From Streptacidiphilus jiangxiensis (GTDB taxonomy: Bacteria > Actinomycetota > Actinomycetes > Streptomycetales > Streptomycetaceae): 64,000 bases of DNA. The stretch's first letter is position 1. Every line of letters starts with the position of its first letter. The notes beneath the pieces are model-generated. The model searched no databases. It was not told where the DNA came from and saw only the letters and a program-made list of their open reading frames with translations. A program made the position numbers and the translations under genes. Shown one piece after another: positions 9,004 through 15,358 of the stretch. The stretch spans positions 62,001 to 126,000 of the forward strand of contig NZ_FOAZ01000004.1 in the NCBI RefSeq assembly GCF_900109465.1, given 5' to 3'.

Positions 9004-9552
9004 ATGACCGTCTCGGACATCCAGCAACCCGACCTCTCGCCCGCCGTCGACGGCCGGACGCTGCGCAGCGTGTGCGGGCTCTTCGTCACCGGCGTCACCG
9101 TGATCACCAGCGGGGCGGGCGACACCGCCACCGGGACCACGGTGAACTCGTTCACCTCCGTCTCGCTGGACCCGCCGTTGGTGCTCTTCTGCCTGCACCG
9201 CGACTCGCGGCTGCGTTCCGTGGTGGAGCAGTCGCAGGCCTTCGCCGTCAACTTCCTCTCCAGCCGGCAGGAGCAGCTGGCGCTGTCCTTCGCCGGCGCG
9301 CAGACGGCGGACTTCGGCGGGGTCCGGCACCAGGGCTCGGCCACCGGCGTGCCGGTGCTGAGCGAGGCGCTGGCCTACCTCTCCTGCCGTCTGGTCAACG
9401 AGTTCGACGGCGGGGACCACGCGATCTACCTGGGCGAGGTGGTGGAGCTCGGCCTGCCGCAGCGCCACCACGACCCGCTGATCTTCTTCCGCGGTTCGCT
9501 GGGCGCGCTGGAGGACCAGACGCCGCCGCACCACCCCATCTTCGACGGCTGA
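9004..9552 (+). CDS. Flavin reductase (HpaC/ActVB-like)
   Basis: A 182-residue NAD(P)H:flavin oxidoreductase of the FMN-binding split-barrel type. Seen motifs are the N-terminal FVTGVTVIT, the strand-loop TTVNSFTSVSLDPPLVLFCL and FAVNFLSSRQEQLALSFAG, all standard for the flavin reductase domain. Its most likely job is to supply reduced FAD to the two flavin-dependent halogenases, which cannot reduce flavin themselves. It is the only such reductase visible in the cluster, so both halogenases may share it. The ATG at 9004 follows GAAGAGGGG. It lies between the exported oxidase and a DDN-family gene. Confidence 0.87.
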   Translation: MTVSDIQQPDLSPAVDGRTLRSVCGLFVTGVTVITSGAGDTATGTTVNSFTSVSLDPPLVLFCLHRDSRLRSVVEQSQAFAVNFLSSRQEQLALSFAGAQTADFGGVRHQGSATGVPVLSEALAYLSCRLVNEFDGGDHAIYLGEVVELGLPQRHHDPLIFFRGSLGALEDQTPPHHPIFDG

Positions 9553-9584
9553 GCGCGTCGAGAGCTCACCGAGAGGGAGTACCG

Positions 9585-9992
9585 ATGACGACCAACCAGA
9601 GGCGGGCGGCCCGCTTCAACAAGGCGTTCGGCAACCGCCTTGCCGGGCCACTGCTCTCCCGTATGCCCGGCTTCGGCGCCGTGCTGCACAAGGGCCGCAG
9701 GTCCGGACGCGTCTACCGGACGCCGGTGAAGATCTTTCGGACCGCGGGCGGCTTCACCATGTCGCTGCCGTACGGGCCGAAATCCGACTGGGTACGTAAC
9801 GTCCAGGCGGCCGGCGGCTGCCAACTGGTAAGCCTGGGACGGCGGTTCGATCTGGTGGAGCCGCGGGTGTACCACGACAGGGAACAGCGGGTGATTCCCC
9901 GGCCGCTGCGCCCGCTGCTCGCCCGGTTCAAGGCGTTCGACTTCATCGAGCTGCGGCTCGCCCCGGCGGGCGCCGGGCGGGCTGAGCGATGA
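9585..9992 (+). CDS. Deazaflavin (F420)-dependent nitroreductase-family protein (DDN-like) 2
   Basis: A compact 135-residue member of the DDN family. It shows HKGRRSGRVYRTPVKIF, the Gly-Arg-Arg-Ser-Gly version of the cofactor segment, then PYGPKSDWVRNVQAAGGC, which is the family's second half. It lacks the N-terminal extension of the copy at 2965-3606, and the two are clearly diverged. The ATG at 9585 follows GAGAGGGAG. Its stop overlaps the next start by 4 bases (ATGA), so it is translationally coupled to the antiporter gene. A redox role on a quinone intermediate is plausible but unproven, and quinone detoxification is an alternative. Confidence 0.75.
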   Translation: MTTNQRRAARFNKAFGNRLAGPLLSRMPGFGAVLHKGRRSGRVYRTPVKIFRTAGGFTMSLPYGPKSDWVRNVQAAGGCQLVSLGRRFDLVEPRVYHDREQRVIPRPLRPLLARFKAFDFIELRLAPAGAGRAER

Positions 9993-11284
9993 GCGCGCCG
10001 TTGGCGCCGGAGACCGTCGCCATCGCGGACGTCGCGGTGGTGCTGCTGGTGGCCCTGCTCGTGGGCCGGTTCACCCGTCGGCTGCACCAGCCGCCGGTTG
10101 TCGCCGAGATCCTCACCGGCATCCTGCTCGGGCCGAGCCTGCTGGGCCTCTTACCGGGGCACCTGCCGGCCCACCTCTTTCCCGACCAGTCCCGTTCACT
10201 GCTGAACGGGATCGCCCAGGTCGGCCTGGTGGTCTTCATGTTCCTGGCCGGCTGGGAGCTGGACCTGCGCAGCTTGCGCGGACGGGGCCGCTGGCTCGGC
10301 GCGACCGCCGGGCTGACCATGGCGGTGCCCTTCGCCGTCGGCGCCGGCGCGGGTGCCCTGCTGGTCGGCGGCTTCGGGCCGAAGGGGGTGAGCCACGGAG
10401 ACTTCGTGCTCTACCTGGCCACGGCCTTCTCGATCACCGCCTTCCCGGTGCTGGCCCGGGTGCTGCGCGACAACGGTCTCTCCCGCAGCCGGGTCGGTAA
10501 TCTCGCCATGGCCTGCGCCGCCGTCGGGGACGTGCTGGCCTGGTGCCTGCTGGTGCTGGTGGTGGCGCTGGTCTCGGCCAAGGGACAGTCCCAGTTCTGG
10601 ACCGTGCTGGCGGAGACCGCCGGCTACGGGCTGGTCCTGGTGGTCGTGGTGCGTCCGCTGCTGTCCCGGCTGGTCGACCGGGCGGGAGCGCGCGGAGGCT
10701 ACGGGACGCTGTTCACGGCGACCGCGGCCGGGCTGATGCTCTCCGCCTACGCCACCGGGTGGATCGGCATCCACACCATCTTCGGCGCCTTCGCCTTCGG
10801 CCTGGTGATGCCGCGGCGTCCGGCGACCGAGCTGCACGAGCAACTGGGCGTCCCGATGGAGCGCCTGGCCGCGCTGCTGCTGCCGGTCTACTTCGTGGTG
10901 ACCGGGCTTTCGGTGGACGTCAGCGCGCTCGGCGGACGGGGCCTGGTGGCGCTGCTGGTCGTCCTGGCGGCCGCGGTGAGCGGCAAGGCCGTCGGCGCGG
11001 TGGTCCCGGTGCGGCTGTCCGGACTGGGCTGGCGCGAGTCGTTGGCCTTCGGGGCACTGATGAACACCCGCGGCCTGACCGAGCTCGTCGTGCTCGGTAT
11101 CGGGCGCCAACTCGGCCTGATCACGGGCGAGATGTTCACCATCATGGTGCTCATGGCGCTGCTCACGACGGCCATGGCCGGCCCGCTGCTGCGGGCGCTG
11201 AGGATGGTCCCGGCCGCCGTGCCGGGCCGGGCCGAGGCGGAGACGGTCACCGACCGCCAGCCGCGCCCGGCCGCGGTGAAGTAG
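9989..11284 (+). CDS. Kef-type cation/proton antiporter (CPA2 family)
   Basis: A 431-residue inner-membrane antiporter with about 12 hydrophobic segments. Family signs are HQPPVVAEILTGILLGPSLL in the first third, the SITAFPVLARVLRD segment, and MNTRGLTELVVLGIGRQLG near the end, all standard for CPA2 Na+(K+)/H+ antiporters. No regulatory TrkA-N domain follows. Antiporters of this type occur in several antibiotic clusters, where they may support export or pH/ion homeostasis during production. It is translationally coupled to the DDN-like gene and converges on the sigma-factor gene 21 bases downstream. Confidence 0.87.
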   Translation: MSAPLAPETVAIADVAVVLLVALLVGRFTRRLHQPPVVAEILTGILLGPSLLGLLPGHLPAHLFPDQSRSLLNGIAQVGLVVFMFLAGWELDLRSLRGRGRWLGATAGLTMAVPFAVGAGAGALLVGGFGPKGVSHGDFVLYLATAFSITAFPVLARVLRDNGLSRSRVGNLAMACAAVGDVLAWCLLVLVVALVSAKGQSQFWTVLAETAGYGLVLVVVVRPLLSRLVDRAGARGGYGTLFTATAAGLMLSAYATGWIGIHTIFGAFAFGLVMPRRPATELHEQLGVPMERLAALLLPVYFVVTGLSVDVSALGGRGLVALLVVLAAAVSGKAVGAVVPVRLSGLGWRESLAFGALMNTRGLTELVVLGIGRQLGLITGEMFTIMVLMALLTTAMAGPLLRALRMVPAAVPGRAEAETVTDRQPRPAAVK

Positions 11285-11299
11285 GCCCTGGACAGGGCC
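11284..11299. terminator. Short hairpin between convergent antiporter and sigma genes
   Basis: GGCCCT and AGGGCC pair around a 4-base loop in the 21-base gap between the two stops. It could end transcription from both sides but is weak. Confidence 0.45.
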
Positions 11300-11305
11300 G
11301 GGCGC

Positions 11306-12289
11306 TCACTCGTCCGGATCCGAGTTGAGCGAGCCGAGCTTGTCGGGGTTGGTCACCGCGTAGATGCCCTGGACCCGGTCGCTGGTCGGCTCCAGGTCCA
11401 CCACCAGGACCGCGTAGGGCGCCTCCGCGGAGAAGATCACCGCCGAGGGGTCGCCGTTGACCGGTCGGTAGCGGATGTCGAGGTCGTGCGGTGCCCGGTT
11501 CGCGTAGCCCGCGAGCAGGCGCATCACCTTCTCCCGGCCCGCCACCGGGCGCAGCCCGGCGGTGCGCACCTTGCCGCCGCCGTCCGTCCACATGGTGACG
11601 TCCGGCGCCAGGATCTCCAGCAGGGAGCTCAGGTCGCCGCCGAGCGCGGCGGCGATGAAGCGCTCGGTCACCTCCGCCTGCACCCGCGGGTCGGTCTGGT
11701 AGCGCGGCCGGCGGGCGTGCACGTGCCCGCGGGCCCGGTGGGCCAGCTGGCGCACCGCCGAGGGGCTCCGCTTGAGGATGTCCGCGATCTCGGTGTGCGC
11801 GTAGCCGAACACCTCGTTCAGCACGAAGACCGCGCGCTCCAGCGGGGTCAGCGTCTCCAGCACCACCAGCATGGCCAGCGAGACCGACTCGGCGCGCAGC
11901 GCCCGCTCGGCGGTGTCCGAGACCGGGCCGGCCGCCATCTCCTCGGTGATCAGCGGCTCGGGCAGCCAGGGGCCGACGTAGGTCTCCCGGCGCCGGGTGA
12001 TGCTGGCGCGCCGGGCCAGCGCGTGGTTGACCGCGATCCGCACCAGGTAGGCCCGGGGGTTCTGCACCTCCTCGTGGCCCGCCTCGTCGGAGCGCTGCAG
12101 CCGGCTGGTCCAGGAGAGCCACGTCTCCTGCAGCACGTCCTCGGTGTCGGCCACGCTGGCCAGGAGGTTGTAGACGATCGAGAACAGCAGCTCCCGGTGG
12201 CTGACGAAGACCCGCGTCGCGCCGTCGAGGCGCTCCGCCTCGTCCGCCGCCCGGGCCTCACCCGGCTCGTCGAATGACCCGTCGAACAT
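11306..12289 (-). CDS. ECF41-family RNA polymerase sigma factor (SigJ-like) with SnoaL-like C-terminal domain
   Basis: A 327-residue extracytoplasmic-function sigma factor. Region 2 is recognised by HRELLFSIVYNLLASVADTE followed by DVLQETWLSW; region 4 by LTPLERAVFVLNEVFGY and the helix KRSPSAVRQLAHRAR. The linker WLPEP and the C-terminal motifs DGGGK and NPDKL are the hallmarks of the ECF41 group. There an NTF2/SnoaL-like extension modulates the sigma factor in place of a separate anti-sigma protein. ECF41 genes normally neighbour a carboxymuconolactone-decarboxylase-like gene; here the divergent neighbour is a hemerythrin gene. The start at 12289 has an AGGAGG ribosome site. It may drive itself and the hemerythrin gene. 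A role in switching on the polyketide genes is only an inference from position. Confidence 0.9.
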   Translation of the reverse strand: MFDGSFDEPGEARAADEAERLDGATRVFVSHRELLFSIVYNLLASVADTEDVLQETWLSWTSRLQRSDEAGHEEVQNPRAYLVRIAVNHALARRASITRRRETYVGPWLPEPLITEEMAAGPVSDTAERALRAESVSLAMLVVLETLTPLERAVFVLNEVFGYAHTEIADILKRSPSAVRQLAHRARGHVHARRPRYQTDPRVQAEVTERFIAAALGGDLSSLLEILAPDVTMWTDGGGKVRTAGLRPVAGREKVMRLLAGYANRAPHDLDIRYRPVNGDPSAVIFSAEAPYAVLVVDLEPTSDRVQGIYAVTNPDKLGSLNSDPDE

Positions 12290-12325
12290 CCGCGTTCCTC
12301 CTGTCCCGCAACCCTTCGCAGCTGA

Positions 12326-12386
12326 GATGCCCGCAGGGGCGCGAGTGTGACATCCGCCCGCGGATTGTGTTTCGGGTCACACTCGC
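12326..12386. promoter_or_regulatory. Divergent promoter region with perfect 11-bp inverted repeat; ECF41-type promoter for the sigma gene
   Basis: GCGAGTGTGAC (12341-12351) and GTCACACTCGC (12376-12386) are exact inverted copies 24 bases apart. On the minus strand TGTCACA (12352-12346) is followed after 16 bases by CATC (12329-12326). That is one base from the published ECF41 promoter TGTCACA-N16/17-CGTC, so the sigma gene probably activates itself. The mirrored arm gives GGTCACA facing the hemerythrin gene, but I cannot find an equally well spaced -10 there. Confidence 0.65.
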
Positions 12387-12486
12387 CCGCCGTCACGTCA
12401 CGCCTGCGGGCCCCCGAACCCTCTGATGAACGGACCCGCCCGGACCCACCGGACGCGTCCCCTCCCGGATCGAGAAAGGCACGACC

Positions 12487-13110
12487 ATGGTTGCCACCAA
12501 GGAAAAGATCAACTTCGCCGTCATGTACGCGACCCACGACGCGTTCCGGCGCGACCTGGGCCGCCTCGAGCGCGCCGTCACCGCGGGCCGGGCCGCCACC
12601 CCCGAGGTGCGCGCCGGCTGGGAGAACTTCAAGCGCCAGCTGCACGTCCACCACACCGTCGAGGACGCCGAGCTGTGGCCGCGGGTGCAGCGCGCGGTGG
12701 CCGGGCGGCCGGCCGATCTCGCCCTGATGGGCGAGATGGAGGCCGAGCACGCCAAGCTCGACCCGCTGCTCGTGGCGGTCGACAAGGCGATGGCCGTCAA
12801 CGCGCCCGACCTGCCCTCCCTGGTCGGCGAGCTGTCCCAGGTGCTGCGCGACCACATGAAGCACGAGGAGGAGAGCGCCCTGCCGCTGATCCAGGAGGTG
12901 CTGACCCTCAAGGACTGGGGGGCGTTCCGCGGCGGCATGGCCAAGGCCCAGGGCCCGAAGGGCGCCGCCGTCTACATCCCCTGGATCATGGACGGCGTCA
13001 ACAACCAGGGCCGCGAGGAGTTCCTCGCCGAGATGCCCGCCCCGGTCAAGGTCATCAACAAGCTCTTCTGGGAGTCCCGCTACCAGAAGCGCAAGCTCTT
13101 CGGCGCCTGA
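12487..13110 (+). CDS. Hemerythrin/HHE cation-binding domain protein
   Basis: A 207-residue four-helix-bundle protein with the hemerythrin ligand pattern: His in YATHDAF, the HHTVEDAELW helix (HxxxE), EAEHAKLDP, and DHMKHEEESALP. These would hold a di-iron centre that binds oxygen, senses redox state or handles reactive oxygen or nitrogen species. The C-terminal 60 residues (from KDWGAFRGGMAK) extend past the bundle and end in a basic tail. The ATG at 12487 follows GAAAGG. It is transcribed away from the ECF41 sigma gene and shares a symmetrical regulatory region with it, so it is a candidate sigma target. A large terminator separates it from the acyl carrier protein gene. Confidence 0.87.
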   Translation: MVATKEKINFAVMYATHDAFRRDLGRLERAVTAGRAATPEVRAGWENFKRQLHVHHTVEDAELWPRVQRAVAGRPADLALMGEMEAEHAKLDPLLVAVDKAMAVNAPDLPSLVGELSQVLRDHMKHEEESALPLIQEVLTLKDWGAFRGGMAKAQGPKGAAVYIPWIMDGVNNQGREEFLAEMPAPVKVINKLFWESRYQKRKLFGA

Positions 13111-13133
13111 GCCGTCCTGAACCGTCCTGACCA

Positions 13134-13191
13134 GATCGCGCCCCTGGCGTGTCCGCCTCCCCTCGCGGACCGCCGGGGGCGCGGTCGTTTT
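13134..13191 (+). terminator. Strong rho-independent terminator after the hemerythrin gene
   Basis: A 16-bp stem (13134-13149 with 13171-13186, two G-U pairs) continues into a second perfect 6-bp stem GTCCGC/GCGGAC around an 8-base loop. GTTTT follows at once (13187-13191). It lies between the hemerythrin stop and the acyl carrier protein start. Confidence 0.85.
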
Positions 13192-13223
13192 CCGACCTGC
13201 ATCGTCCCGAAGGGAAATCACCC

Positions 13224-13499
13224 ATGAGCAGCTCCGCCTTCACCCTCGACGACCTGCGCCGCATCCTGCTCGAGGGCGCCGGTGCCGACGAGGCCGTGGA
13301 CCTCGACGGCGACATCCTCGACAAGGACTTCGAGGAACTCGGCTACGAGTCGCTGGCCCTGCTGGAGACCGGCGGCCGGATCGAGCGCGAGTACGGCATC
13401 CGCCTCGACGACTCGGTGCTGACCGAGGAGCCCACCCCGCGCTCGCTCATCGAGGCCGTCAACACCGCCCTGGCCGCCCAGCGTCCGGCCGCCGCCTGA
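13224..13499 (+). CDS. Acyl carrier protein of the type II PKS
   Basis: A 91-residue acyl carrier protein that carries the growing polyketide on a phosphopantetheine arm. The attachment site is Ser43 in LGYESLALLE; Glu replaces the more usual Asp before the serine, as in some type II PKS carriers. The acidic helices around it (DGDILDKDFEEL, IEREYGIRLDD) are typical. The ATG at 13224 follows AAGGGAAA. The PPTase at 21071-21892 is the obvious activating enzyme. The gene is separated from the chain-length factor by about 12 kb and stands at the head of the ketoreductase unit, an unusual layout since KS-alpha, KS-beta and ACP normally lie together. Confidence 0.93.
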   Translation: MSSSAFTLDDLRRILLEGAGADEAVDLDGDILDKDFEELGYESLALLETGGRIEREYGIRLDDSVLTEEPTPRSLIEAVNTALAAQRPAAA

Positions 13500-13534
13500 C
13501 CGGCGTCCCGAGCGCCCCGCAGGAAGGAGCGAAC

Positions 13535-14338
13535 ATGTCGCAGCAGGAGCAGCACGAGCAGCAGAAGGGCCGGGTGGCCCTGGTCACCGGCGCCACCAGC
13601 GGCATCGGCCTCGCGGTCGCCCGGCTGCTGGCCGGCACCGGTCACCGTGTCTTCATCGGCGCCCGCAGCGCCGAGACCGTCTGGGCCACGATCAAGCAGT
13701 TGCGCGAGGAGGGCCTCGACGTCGACGGCGCCGAGCTGGACGTGCGGTCCGGCGAGTCGGCCACGGCCTTCGTACTCGCCGCCGTCGAGCGGTTCGGTCC
13801 GGTGGACGTCCTGGTCAACAACGCCGGCCGCAGCGGCGGCGGGGTCACTGCCGACCTCACCGACGAGCTGTGGGACGACGTCGTCGAGACCAACCTCACC
13901 AGCGTCTTCCGGATGACTCGTGAGGTCCTCAACTCCGGTGGGATGCGCCACCGGACGTGGGGCCGGATCGTCAACATCGCCTCCACGGCGGGCAAGCAGG
14001 GCGTGATCCTGGGCGCCCCCTACTCCGCGTCCAAGCACGGGGTGGTGGGCTTCACCAAGGCCCTGGGCAACGAGCTGGCCCCGACCGGCATCACCGTCAA
14101 CGCCGTCTGCCCCGGCTACGTGGAGACCCCGATGGCCCAGCGGGTCCGCCAGGGCTACGCGGCCGCCTACGACACCACCGAGGACGCGATCCTCACCAAG
14201 TTCCAGGCCAAGATCCCGCTCGGCCGCTACTCGACGCCCGAGGAGGTGGCCGGTCTGGTCGGCTACCTGGTCTCGGACACGGCGGCGTCCATCACCGCGC
14301 AGGCGCTCAACGTCTGCGGCGGGCTCGGCAACTTCTGA
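13535..14338 (+). CDS. Type II PKS C9 ketoreductase (ActIII-like)
   Basis: A 267-residue SDR closely resembling actinorhodin ketoreductase ActIII. It reduces the C9 carbonyl of the nascent poly-beta-ketone while it is bound to the carrier protein. Seen are the NADPH motif TGATSGIG, NNAGR, catalytic Tyr163 and Lys167 in YSASK, and the ending ALNVCGGLGNF shared with ActIII. ActIII has Pro-Gly-Gly after NNAGR, a loop tied to substrate orientation; here it is SGGG (residues 100-103), so the proline is replaced by serine. The ATG at 13535 follows AGGAAGGAG. Together with the di-domain aromatase downstream it predicts a C9-reduced, first-ring-aromatised polyketide (angucycline-, anthracycline- or actinorhodin-type start). 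Confidence 0.92.
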   Translation: MSQQEQHEQQKGRVALVTGATSGIGLAVARLLAGTGHRVFIGARSAETVWATIKQLREEGLDVDGAELDVRSGESATAFVLAAVERFGPVDVLVNNAGRSGGGVTADLTDELWDDVVETNLTSVFRMTREVLNSGGMRHRTWGRIVNIASTAGKQGVILGAPYSASKHGVVGFTKALGNELAPTGITVNAVCPGYVETPMAQRVRQGYAAAYDTTEDAILTKFQAKIPLGRYSTPEEVAGLVGYLVSDTAASITAQALNVCGGLGNF

Positions 14339-14343
14339 CCGTT

Positions 14344-14389
14344 CCGTGGCGCGGGCCGGCCGGAGGACCCGGTCCGGCCCGCGCCACGG
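14344..14389 (+). terminator. Very stable hairpin between ketoreductase and aromatase genes
   Basis: A perfect 16-bp stem (14344-14359 with 14374-14389) is extended by 4 bp of CCGG pairing past one bulged base. It starts 6 bases after the ketoreductase stop and ends 22 bases before the aromatase ATG, leaving room for the ribosome site CGAGGAGG but not for a normal promoter. It may attenuate or stabilise the mRNA rather than end it fully. Confidence 0.65.
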
Positions 14390-14411
14390 TCCTGCCCCGA
14401 GGAGGACCGGA

Positions 14412-15356
14412 ATGACCACGTACGACCTGCGTGAAGTCGAGCACGAGATCACCGTCGACGCCCCGGCGGAGAAGGTGTACGCGTTGATCTCGGCGGTGGA
14501 GAACTGGCCCCGCGTCTTTCCGCCGACCATCTGGGTGGACAAGCTGGACGAGGAGGGGGCCGAGGAGCGGATCCAGATCTGGGCCACCGCCAACGAGCGG
14601 CCCGCCGGCTGGACCTCGCGCCGCCGGCTGGACCCGGAGCAGCTGCGGATCACCTTCCGCCAGGAGGTCTCCACCCCGCCGGTCGCGGCGATGGGCGGCG
14701 CCTGGCTGATCGAGCCGCTCCCGCAGGGCGGCACCCGGGTCCGGCTGCTCCACGACTACCGTGCCGTCGACGACGACCCGGCCGGCCTGCGCTGGATCGA
14801 CGAGGCGGTGGACCGCAACTCCCGCAGCGAACTGGCGGCCCTCAAGCGCAACATCGAGGAGGTCGTCGCGGAGGACGAGCTGACCTTCTCCTTCGAGGAC
14901 ACCGTGCACGTCGCCGGGTCCGCCAAGGACCTCTACGACTTCGTGCTGGAGGCCGACCGCTGGGCCGAGCGGCTGCCGCACGTCGCCTCGGTCACGCTGG
15001 AGGAGGTGCAGCCCGGCCTGCAGAGCCTGGAGATGGAGACCCGGGCCAAGGACGGCTCGGTGCACACCACCAAGTCCTACCGCGTCTGCCGGCCGCACCA
15101 CCGGATCGCCTACAAGCAGGTCACACTGCCCGCGCTGCTGGCCCTGCACACCGGCTACTGGACCTTCACCGAGGTCGAGGGCGGTGCCACGGCCTCCTCG
15201 CAGCACACCGTCGTGCTCAGGCGTGAGGCGATCACCACGGTGCTCGGCCCGGACGCCACCGTCGCGCAGGCGCGGCAGTTCGTCCAGGACGCTCTGAGCA
15301 CCAACAGCCTGGCGACGCTCGGCCACGCCAGGGACTTCGCCGAGGCCCGGGCCTGA
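14412..15356 (+). CDS. Di-domain polyketide aromatase/cyclase
   Basis: A 314-residue protein made of two START/Bet v1-like (SRPBCC) domains, residues about 5-145 and 155-305, as in ActVII-type aromatase/cyclases that act on C9-reduced chains. Each domain opens with the same pattern: EHEITVDAPAEKVYALISAV and FEDTVHVAGSAKDLYDFVLE. It would dehydrate and aromatise the first ring after C7-C12 closure in the cytoplasmic PKS complex. The ATG at 14412 follows CGAGGAGG. The next gene starts only 2 bases after its stop, so translation is coupled to the hydroxylase. No other cyclase is recognisable in the window, so later ring closures probably depend on genes left of base 1 or on the SnoaL-like protein. 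Confidence 0.9.
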   Translation: MTTYDLREVEHEITVDAPAEKVYALISAVENWPRVFPPTIWVDKLDEEGAEERIQIWATANERPAGWTSRRRLDPEQLRITFRQEVSTPPVAAMGGAWLIEPLPQGGTRVRLLHDYRAVDDDPAGLRWIDEAVDRNSRSELAALKRNIEEVVAEDELTFSFEDTVHVAGSAKDLYDFVLEADRWAERLPHVASVTLEEVQPGLQSLEMETRAKDGSVHTTKSYRVCRPHHRIAYKQVTLPALLALHTGYWTFTEVEGGATASSQHTVVLRREAITTVLGPDATVAQARQFVQDALSTNSLATLGHARDFAEARA

Positions 15357-15358
15357 CC

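Noticed and set aside
12376-12410. Full ECF41 promoter facing the hemerythrin gene
   Set aside because: The mirrored GGTCACA is present, but CGTC lies 14 rather than 16-17 bases downstream, so only the shared inverted repeat is claimed.
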